NCBI GenBank assembly: GCA_009923505.1
Contig: RFTK01000001.1
Span: forward strand, 1 to 64,000
From: Betaproteobacteria bacterium
GTDB lineage: Bacteria > Pseudomonadota > Gammaproteobacteria > Burkholderiales > Burkholderiaceae_C
Reading direction: 5' to 3'
Length of the DNA: 64,000 bases
The notes under the pieces were generated by a model. It did no database searches, had not been told where the DNA came from, and was given only the letters and a program-made list of their open reading frames with translations. Every line of letters starts with the position of its first letter. Within the stretch, counting starts at the first letter, position 1. This document shows, in pieces, positions 57,275 to 64,000 of this stretch. The position numbers and the translations under genes are program-made.

Positions 57275-57973
57275 ATGAGTACACAACAAATTAACCGGGT
57301 TTCTCTGGCCGACGAGGTCTATTTGCGACTGAAGCAGGACCTGGCTGATTTTTATTGGGTACCTGGCGATCGGTTTACTGAGAATGATGTTTCTGAGCGC
57401 CTTCAGGTTTCACGAACGCCTGTCCGACAAGCGCTGTTGCGCCTACAACAAGAAGGTCAGGTCGAGGTGCTGTTTCGAAACGGCTGGCGTGTTCTGCCAT
57501 TCGATTTCGAGCGATTCGATCAACTCTACGACCTACGGGTGCTGATTGAAACCGAGGCGGTACAGAGGTTGTGTGAAGGAAAGACACGGGGTGATCCGCA
57601 ACGCTGCACTGACATTCTTGAAGAACTGGGTAGACGGTGGCTTGTACCCAAGATTCGGCGCAACATTGACCCTCACGAAGTATGCGTTTGGGACGAGCAA
57701 TTCCACCTCTCTTTGGTGAAAGCTACCGGAAACGCCGAAATGCTCAGGGCGCATCAAGATATAACCGACCGCATACGAGTTATACGGCGACTTGATTTCA
57801 CACAGCGCCCCCGTATTGACGCTACTTTCGATGAGCACGGAAAGATTCTCGAAGCCATTCAAAAACAGCGCAGCGATCAAAGTCGCATGCTGCTGAAAAT
57901 GCACATTGAAAGCAGTCAACTCGAGGTGCGAAAAATAACCTTACACCAATTGCATCAGGCTCGAAAATCTTAA
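57275..57973 (+). CDS. GntR-family regulator (FadR subfamily)
   Basis: LADEVYLRLKQDLADFYWVPGDRFTENDVSERLQVSRTPVRQALLRLQQEGQVE. Confidence 0.92.
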   Translation: MSTQQINRVSLADEVYLRLKQDLADFYWVPGDRFTENDVSERLQVSRTPVRQALLRLQQEGQVEVLFRNGWRVLPFDFERFDQLYDLRVLIETEAVQRLCEGKTRGDPQRCTDILEELGRRWLVPKIRRNIDPHEVCVWDEQFHLSLVKATGNAEMLRAHQDITDRIRVIRRLDFTQRPRIDATFDEHGKILEAIQKQRSDQSRMLLKMHIESSQLEVRKITLHQLHQARKS

Positions 57974-58187
57974 AATTTAAGTTGAATACAAATACTTTCA
58001 ATATTTCAAACGACATCCGCATCCGGGGTCTGTCCCTCGTTCTCGCTGGGGATGCCCAACCCATTGTTGAGGGCGTCTCTCAGTTGAGGCAACACCCTCG
58101 CGTAGTACCACGGCGAAAAGTCAGAGGTCTATAGTCAAAATCCCAGCGTGATGCTGGGGTCTGAGCGCCTGACAAATCGACTGAGCG

Positions 58188-58210
58188 CGTTAGAGGGACT
58201 TTTTCTAACG
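58188..58210. repeat. inverted repeat
   Basis: CGTTAGA-gggactttt-TCTAACG perfect 7-bp arms in decayed intergenic region. Confidence 0.5.
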
Positions 58211-58339
58211 GGCCAGAAGAGATTGAATAAATGACTTGCTCAGGTCATGAAGCATCATTTTTGGGTAGGGACGAGGATTCGAACTCTTGATGCCGATGGC
58301 TTCATTTGAAACCTTTCAGCCTGGTGCTAGTTGATGTCA

Positions 58340-58466
58340 CGGCGTGAGCCGACGCCGGCGCTGTCGCTGCTGGGAATGATCAGCGGGAAAGCGTGGGGCT
58401 GGGCATTTCGCCCACTTCAATGACTTTTTGGGAGGGGCCTTGCTGCCGGCACCAAGCTGCTTTCAT
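58340..58466 (-). pseudogene. relic of NADPH:quinone oxidoreductase (MDR superfamily) N-terminal region with internal deletion
   Basis: Reverse translation from 58466: MKAAWCRQQGPSQKVIEVGEMPSPTLSR* then, frame-shifted, LIIPSSDSAGVG; both segments resemble MDR quinone reductase motifs with the intervening residues missing. Confidence 0.75.
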
Positions 58467-58577
58467 GTCGATTTCCTTTCGTCGTCGCATCGGCGCATGA
58501 CGAGTGTTTAAGACCCAATGAATCAGGGTTTACTTTCGTGGGCACATCGGTTCAAATGGCGCCGAGTTGATAGTCAT

Positions 58578-58588
58578 TTGATCATCAA
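58578..58588. promoter_or_regulatory. palindrome TTGATCATCAA upstream of OYE gene
   Basis: 5-1-5 perfect palindrome, 18 nt before the ATG at 58607. Confidence 0.4.
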
Positions 58589-58606
58589 CAGTCGCTCGCG
58601 CTTACC

Positions 58607-59710
58607 ATGAATTACCCTCACCTGTTTTCCCCTTACACCCTAGGTTCCTTGGGCCTAAAAAACCGCACGGTGGTGTCATCGCTGACCCGCGCCAGTGCCA
58701 GCGACGAGGGCCTGGTGACCCCTGCCATGGTTCAATACTACGAGTCTTTCGCTCAAGGCGGGTGGGGCTTGATTGCCACCGAAGCCACCTATGTCGACTT
58801 GCAATACAGCCAGGGCTATTTGAACCAGCCCGGCATCGCCTCACAGGCCCAAGCCGAAAGTTGGCGCGAAGTGGTGCGCGCCGTGCACGCCCACGGCACC
58901 CCCATCTACATGCAGCTTTTTCACGGCGGTGCGGTGAACCAGGGCAACCATTGGGTTCAGGGTTCCATCGCACCCTCGGCCATCGCCCCCAAAGGCACAC
59001 AGATCAGCCGATATCGGGGCAATGGTGGCCCATTCCAAACCCCGCGCGAGATCACCCCAAAAGAGATTCATGCCGTTATCGACAGCTTTGCTCTTGCGGC
59101 GCAGCGGGCCATCGAGGCTGGCTTCGATGGGGTCGAGATCCACGGAGCCAACGGCTATTTGCCCGACCAGTTCTTGACCACTTATACCAACCAACGTCAC
59201 GACCTTTACAACGGTGATGTCCGTCACCGCCTGCGCTTTCATTTGCAGTTGTTGCAGGCCGTGCGCGCGGCGATTCCTGGCCAGTTATTGGGGGTGCGAC
59301 TGTCACAAACCAAGGTCAATGACCTGGAGTATGTCTGGCCAGGGCAGATGGAAGACGCGCGGGTGATTTTTTCTGAAATCGCTCAGACGGGCGTGGACTT
59401 CATCCATGTGGCGGCACACCAAGGCCTTGCCCCGGTGTTTGGGAGCACCCAAAGCCTATCCGGACTGGCCAAAACCTTCAGCGGTTTGCCGGTGATCGCC
59501 AATGGCAAACTGCAAGATCCGGCCTTGGCCAATCAAGCCTTGGTCGATGGCGAGGGCGATTTGGTATCGATCGGCAAAGGGGCACTGGCCGACGCACATT
59601 GGGCGGCCAAGGTACAGGCTGGCTTGGCTCCGATCGAATTTCACCTCGACATGATCAGTCCCTATGCCACGCTGGAGAACCGTGCTCAATGGATGAAGCC
59701 GCAAGGATAA
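58607..59710 (+). CDS. NADH:flavin oxidoreductase, Old Yellow Enzyme family
   Basis: LFSPYTLGSLGLKNRTVVSSLTRASASDEGLVTPAMVQYYESFAQGGWGLIATEATYVD; GVEIHGANGYLPDQFLTTYTNQR. Confidence 0.93.
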   Translation: MNYPHLFSPYTLGSLGLKNRTVVSSLTRASASDEGLVTPAMVQYYESFAQGGWGLIATEATYVDLQYSQGYLNQPGIASQAQAESWREVVRAVHAHGTPIYMQLFHGGAVNQGNHWVQGSIAPSAIAPKGTQISRYRGNGGPFQTPREITPKEIHAVIDSFALAAQRAIEAGFDGVEIHGANGYLPDQFLTTYTNQRHDLYNGDVRHRLRFHLQLLQAVRAAIPGQLLGVRLSQTKVNDLEYVWPGQMEDARVIFSEIAQTGVDFIHVAAHQGLAPVFGSTQSLSGLAKTFSGLPVIANGKLQDPALANQALVDGEGDLVSIGKGALADAHWAAKVQAGLAPIEFHLDMISPYATLENRAQWMKPQG

Positions 59711-59764
59711 AGCCCTGAGATAGATGGGTCTAACCGTGTGCCGCTGTTTTAGAGGGCACAAGCG

Positions 59765-60586
59765 TCAAAGCTGCTGCAAGCGACCCAACCATGTGACCAC
59801 TTCCTTCGCCACCTGTTCCTCACAGCCGTTGTAAAAATGATCGCACATCGGCATGACCCGAACCTCGCAAGGCCCAGCGCAAGCCGCCTGAAATTCCTCA
59901 GCCGGGTAGCGCGTGCGGTCCTCCTGGTCACCACGCAAGGCCAAGACCGGACAGCGGATCTGCTGGGCCAACGCCAAGGTATCGGGTACGTGTTGTAAAC
60001 GATCCAAGAAACTACGCGCACTGATCACCCACCACCACCCAGGCAACGACAACAATGCATCGCCTTGGCCGGCAGCCACCAGCGCCTTGGCCTGATCGGT
60101 CAACTCCTGGGTGCGGTCCATGGCAAAGAGATTCTCACGCCCACCAGAGACATTTTCTTGGCCACCGCGACCTGCTGAGAGCAAAACCAGCGCCGGGGTA
60201 TTGGGATGATCAACCACATGCCGAGTAGCGAGCATGCCGCCATAGCTGTGACCGATGATCACAGGGTTTGAGTGACCCTGTTGGGCCAACCAATTCGCCG
60301 CATAGCGATTGTCTGCCACAGATTCGGCGACGGTTTGGAAAGCACCCCCTTCGGCAGCACGACTGGCACGGGTCGTCAAGATGTCGTGTCCACGGCGATT
60401 AAAGGCCAAGAAAGCCCACCCCATGGCGGTCAGTGCTGGGGCCAGAAAGCGGGCAGCGCCGGTGTAAAAGTTCATGGTGTTGCCATGAAAATACAACGCA
60501 CTGCCTTTGATTTGCCCATCGGGTAGATGCAAAGCACCGTCTAAGGGGACACCATCGGTGGGAATACTGATCAGTTCGGTGCGCAT
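59765..60586 (-). CDS. alpha/beta hydrolase
   Basis: LYFHGNTMNFYTGAARFLAPAL; VIIGHSYGGMLATRHV (GxSxG). Confidence 0.9.
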   Translation of the reverse strand: MRTELISIPTDGVPLDGALHLPDGQIKGSALYFHGNTMNFYTGAARFLAPALTAMGWAFLAFNRRGHDILTTRASRAAEGGAFQTVAESVADNRYAANWLAQQGHSNPVIIGHSYGGMLATRHVVDHPNTPALVLLSAGRGGQENVSGGRENLFAMDRTQELTDQAKALVAAGQGDALLSLPGWWWVISARSFLDRLQHVPDTLALAQQIRCPVLALRGDQEDRTRYPAEEFQAACAGPCEVRVMPMCDHFYNGCEEQVAKEVVTWLGRLQQL

Positions 60587-60604
60587 GGCGTCGGCGGTCC
60601 GGCC

Positions 60605-62362
60605 TTATGTCGAAGCGGGGATGATCGGCAGCAACAGATGGGCTTGTCGCGAGGGTCCGGCATGCAAAGTGACGTCGCCTCCAAACACATCGGCTGGCCG
60701 GTCGCGTGGGTCGTTGTGAACGAATGGTCCACAACCATGCCATTGGGTCCCCAGGGTTTCCAGTCCTTTGCTGGGCCCACCTGGGTACTCATAGTCTTTG
60801 CCCCGAACGGTCAATGCCAGCCTGTAGCCTTTGGGTAGCACGATGCATGTCGGCCAGACCTCTACATCGACCTCGTAGACGACACCCGCCTGCATGGGTT
60901 GCTCCTCATCGTGGGTGTGATAAGGACGATAGTGCAGACTCAGCGCTGGATCCAATTTTCGGTGCGAGACCCGCAGCCACCCTTGGGCGATGGGGGTGTT
61001 GGGATCGAGCGCGCCCTGAAACACCACCTCTTTCATATTTGGATCGAAAGCCCGCACGATCAGGAACAAATCCGCATCGCGTGTCGATGAAGACACCCAC
61101 AATTTGGCCGCGATGGGACCGGTGATTTCGGTCGACCGCTGCAGCGGAGGGGTCATCAGGGTCACCCCTTGCCCCAAACCGGCATACGTCAGTGTGGCAT
61201 CAGCGGTTTGGGGTTGAGTCCCCAAAGTTTGCTCGTTGAGGTGCAAGTAATGCTTGGTCCACTGGGTACGGGCCAAAGGCCATTCGCTCTCGGCGCGTTC
61301 GACAAATTTTTCGCCTGGATGCCTGACTTGCAAGAGGACTTTGGGTTGCTCATCCCAACCTGTCTTTTCACCCTTGAGGAAGTGGCCCATGAATTTTTTC
61401 TGTAAAGCCAGACCATAGTTGGTGTAAAAGTGCGTCCAATGCTCGATGCCGTGCACCTCCAACCATTTCTGACTGCCGCCCGCTCGGGTGAAGGCCTCAA
61501 AATTACCTCGGGGGTGCAAGCCCTGCCCCCCCCAGTTGGCGGCCGATAAAAAGGGCGTTTTGACTTTGGACCAATCGGGCATGCGCGATTGCCAGAATTC
61601 GTCGGTATCGAGTTTGCGGCTGATGCAGTCCTGATAGAAGTCGCGTCGATTAGCGCCCAGTTCCTCATCGCTCAAGGTCTCTGGCCCCGACACCCAGTCG
61701 CCAGTCAAGCGACTGCGGAACCCCCGGGTCCCACGGCCATTTTGGACCGAGTAGACCTGCGATTTAGACCAGTCTTGAACAAAACCTCGGTTAAAGATGC
61801 CTCCATGGTGCGCCATGTCGCGATAGAAATCGGCCGCGGCCTCCCAGGGAATCATGGCCGCCAGGTGTTTGGGCTGCAGCGCCGCGCACTGCCATTGGTT
61901 TTGACCAAAATACGAGATGCCGTTAAGCCCTACCTTGCCGTTGGACCATGGCTGCACACCTGCCCAGTCCACACAGATGGCCAAATCCTTGGCCTCGCGC
62001 AGCGACCAGATGTCAATCACACCCTGGGAGCGTCCTGCCCCTCTGCTGTCCACTCGCACCACCACATATCCGTCGGGCACCCATTTTTCGGGGTCGACGA
62101 CTTCCCAAACTTGGTACTTGTTGGTTGAATCGGTCGGCACCTCTGGGTGTGTCTGGCACATGGTTCTCCATTGAGCGCCATAGAGGTCTTCAAAGTGCAG
62201 CCATTTGCCATACGGGCCCATGGTCAAAATGACCGGGTACTTGCTCTCGGTGGTCGGGCGAAAAATATCGCAACGCAAAACCACGCCATCGTCCATGGTG
62301 ATGGGCATGTCCCAATCCACCCGCATCCCATCGCGCACCTCGCTGATTTCTCGGTAATTCAT
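60605..62362 (-). CDS. CocE/NonD-family hydrolase (X-Pro dipeptidyl-peptidase-like)
   Basis: MRVDWDMPITMDDGVVLRCDIFRPTTESKYPVILTMGPYGK; VRVDSRGAGRSQG; GLNGISYFGQNQW; start at MNYREIS. Confidence 0.92.
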   Translation of the reverse strand: MNYREISEVRDGMRVDWDMPITMDDGVVLRCDIFRPTTESKYPVILTMGPYGKWLHFEDLYGAQWRTMCQTHPEVPTDSTNKYQVWEVVDPEKWVPDGYVVVRVDSRGAGRSQGVIDIWSLREAKDLAICVDWAGVQPWSNGKVGLNGISYFGQNQWQCAALQPKHLAAMIPWEAAADFYRDMAHHGGIFNRGFVQDWSKSQVYSVQNGRGTRGFRSRLTGDWVSGPETLSDEELGANRRDFYQDCISRKLDTDEFWQSRMPDWSKVKTPFLSAANWGGQGLHPRGNFEAFTRAGGSQKWLEVHGIEHWTHFYTNYGLALQKKFMGHFLKGEKTGWDEQPKVLLQVRHPGEKFVERAESEWPLARTQWTKHYLHLNEQTLGTQPQTADATLTYAGLGQGVTLMTPPLQRSTEITGPIAAKLWVSSSTRDADLFLIVRAFDPNMKEVVFQGALDPNTPIAQGWLRVSHRKLDPALSLHYRPYHTHDEEQPMQAGVVYEVDVEVWPTCIVLPKGYRLALTVRGKDYEYPGGPSKGLETLGTQWHGCGPFVHNDPRDRPADVFGGDVTLHAGPSRQAHLLLPIIPAST

Positions 62363-62577
62363 GACGCTCCCTTTCTGAAGAACATTGGACTCTTCTTGGC
62401 AAATCATCTGTTGATCGAGCAATTATTGAGCCGAGAAAATGGTTTGTATCTAGGGTTAATTCCGATTAATGGCGCTTCAGCATGACTCACAATGAAAAAA
62501 TAAAACAGCACTTGATCAATAAGATTGCCACATGACAAAGGCAACCTCATTGTTTTGAACCATCCAAGGAGACCCAC

Positions 62578-64000
62578 ATGCCCTATACCCAAAAATCGGA
62601 AGTGCTCGACGGCATGCATATCGACTGGAACATCCCCATCCGTACACGAGATGGTTCTTGCCTCTATGCGGATGTCTATCGCCCAGCCAAGGCGGGCAAA
62701 TACCCTGTCATCTTGAGCCATGGCCCCTACGGCAAGGGACTGGCCTTTCAAGACGGTTACCGAACGGCCTGGGACATCATGGCTGAGAAGCACCCTGATG
62801 TTACTGCGGGCTCCACCAACAAGTATCAAAATTGGGAAGTTGTTGACCCCGAAAAATGGGTTCCTCACGATTACGCTGTGGTGCGGGTCGACTCACGTGG
62901 CGCCGGCGCCTCACCAGGTTTCATGGCCTTGTGGAGCCCCCAAGAGACGCGTGACATGTACGACTGCATCGAATGGGCTGGGCAGCAAGGTTGGTCCAAC
63001 GGCAAGGTAGGGCTCAACGGCATCTCCTATTACGGCATGAACCAATGGCAGGTGGCCGCGCAGCAACCCCCGCACCTGGCTGCCATTTGCATTTGGGAAG
63101 GGGCCTCGGACTTTTATCGCGATCTCAGCCACCATGGCGGCATCTTGTGCGACTTCATCAAAAATTGGTACGACATGCAGGTCAAGTCGGTACAGCATGG
63201 CTTAGGGAAAAATGGCCCAATCAGCCGAGTGACCGGAGAGCCAGTCTGTGGAACCGAGGTACTCAGCGAAGCGCAATTGCTTAAAAATCGAGAGAACCTC
63301 AGCGCCGAGGTGGCCAAACACGCGCTCGATGATGCCTATTGGAAGGCGCGTACGCCAGACTTCAGCAAAATCACCGTGCCCTTGCTTTCTGCTGCCAACT
63401 GGGGCGGGCAAGGCTTACACCCCAGGGGGAACTTCGAGGGTTATCTGCGTTCGGCCAGCGCCCACAAATGGCTAGAAGTGCACGGCATTGAACATTGGAC
63501 GGAGTTTTATACCGACTACGGGCGCAAGATCCAGCTCAAGTTTTTTGATCATTTTCTACACGGTAAAAACAACGGTTGGGACCGGCAACCCAAAGTACAG
63601 CTTCAGATTCGCCACCCCGGCGAGAAATTCGTCCAACGCAACGAGACCCAATGGCCATTGGCAGGCACCCAGTGGACTTCTCTTTATCTCAACGCCGATG
63701 ACCTGACGCTGCAAGCCCGCAAACCCGAGCGCCTGGCCAAGCGTCAATACCGAGGCTACTCCGATGGCCTCACCTTTATGTTGCCACCGAGCGAGCAAGA
63801 TACCGAGATCACAGGCCCAATCGCCCTCAAACTCTTTGCCGCCTCCTCCACGCGGGACGCCGACTTCTTTGCCGTCTTCAGGATTTTCAGTCCTGACATG
63901 AAGGAGGTGGTTTTCATCGGCGCTCTGGACCCCCATACCCCAGTGGGCCAAGGTTGGCTGCGGGCCTCCCACCGCAAGCTCGACCCGAAACTCTCGTTGC
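62578..64000 (+). CDS. CocE/NonD-family hydrolase, truncated by window edge
   Basis: MPYTQKSEVLDGMHIDWNIPIRTRDGSCLYADVYRPAKAGKYPVILSHGPYGKG...VRVDSRGAGASPGF...GLNGISYYGMNQWQ; runs off the right edge. Confidence 0.92.
   Translation, partial: MPYTQKSEVLDGMHIDWNIPIRTRDGSCLYADVYRPAKAGKYPVILSHGPYGKGLAFQDGYRTAWDIMAEKHPDVTAGSTNKYQNWEVVDPEKWVPHDYAVVRVDSRGAGASPGFMALWSPQETRDMYDCIEWAGQQGWSNGKVGLNGISYYGMNQWQVAAQQPPHLAAICIWEGASDFYRDLSHHGGILCDFIKNWYDMQVKSVQHGLGKNGPISRVTGEPVCGTEVLSEAQLLKNRENLSAEVAKHALDDAYWKARTPDFSKITVPLLSAANWGGQGLHPRGNFEGYLRSASAHKWLEVHGIEHWTEFYTDYGRKIQLKFFDHFLHGKNNGWDRQPKVQLQIRHPGEKFVQRNETQWPLAGTQWTSLYLNADDLTLQARKPERLAKRQYRGYSDGLTFMLPPSEQDTEITGPIALKLFAASSTRDADFFAVFRIFSPDMKEVVFIGALDPHTPVGQGWLRASHRKLDPKLSL

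Noticed and set aside
57272-57283. TGTATGAGTACA palindrome at the gntR start
   Set aside because: Only 4-bp arms and overlaps the start codon; too weak to call an autoregulatory site.
58261-58290. tRNA-3'-end-like string GAGTTCGAATCCTCGTCCCTACCC on the minus strand
   Set aside because: T-arm stem does not pair properly and no D/anticodon arms are found upstream; not a tRNA gene.
1-64000. CRISPR arrays, retrons, toxin-antitoxin or phage-defence modules
   Set aside because: No spaced direct repeats, reverse transcriptase, or recognisable defence proteins seen among the ORFs.

Overview
The window is a gene-dense, high-GC proteobacterial chromosome segment. Gene content (Bug-type binding proteins, NhaR, FeS photolyase, urate pathway) suggests Burkholderiales, probably Comamonadaceae; this is inference only. 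I support about 60 protein-coding genes and saw no rRNA, convincing tRNA, CRISPR array or intact IS element. Main blocks: (1) thiolase/MaoC/FabG-like beta-oxidation operon, cut by the left edge; (2) urate-to-allantoate catabolism (puuD, uraH, puuE, a uraD-allC fusion, an M20 amidohydrolase); (3) FeS-type cryptochrome/photolyase coupled to a YqhA-family membrane protein; (4) czcCBA-like RND efflux operon ending in an NhaR-type regulator; (5) LysR / SbtA bicarbonate permease / DUF6671-like two-gene unit; (6) Cho nuclease plus SRAP protein; (7) zinc island (Fur-family regulator, outer-membrane protein, ZnuA, ZnuB) with no ATPase gene in the locus; (8) five-gene catabolic operon (HpcH aldolase, PDC-hydrolase-like, two Bug proteins, Asp/Glu-racemase-type isomerase) between two CBS-domain genes; (9) large accessory catabolic region at about 47-64 kb (TRAP transporter, flavin monooxygenase-like protein, cupin, allophanate hydrolase without urea carboxylase, ABC transporter, GntR, Old Yellow Enzyme, alpha/beta hydrolase, two divergent paralogous CocE hydrolases). 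A decayed quinone-oxidoreductase fragment lies inside block 9. The best candidates for undescribed biology are block 9, the SbtA-DUF6671 pair and the five-gene operon. All function calls come from reading the sequence; no database search was run.
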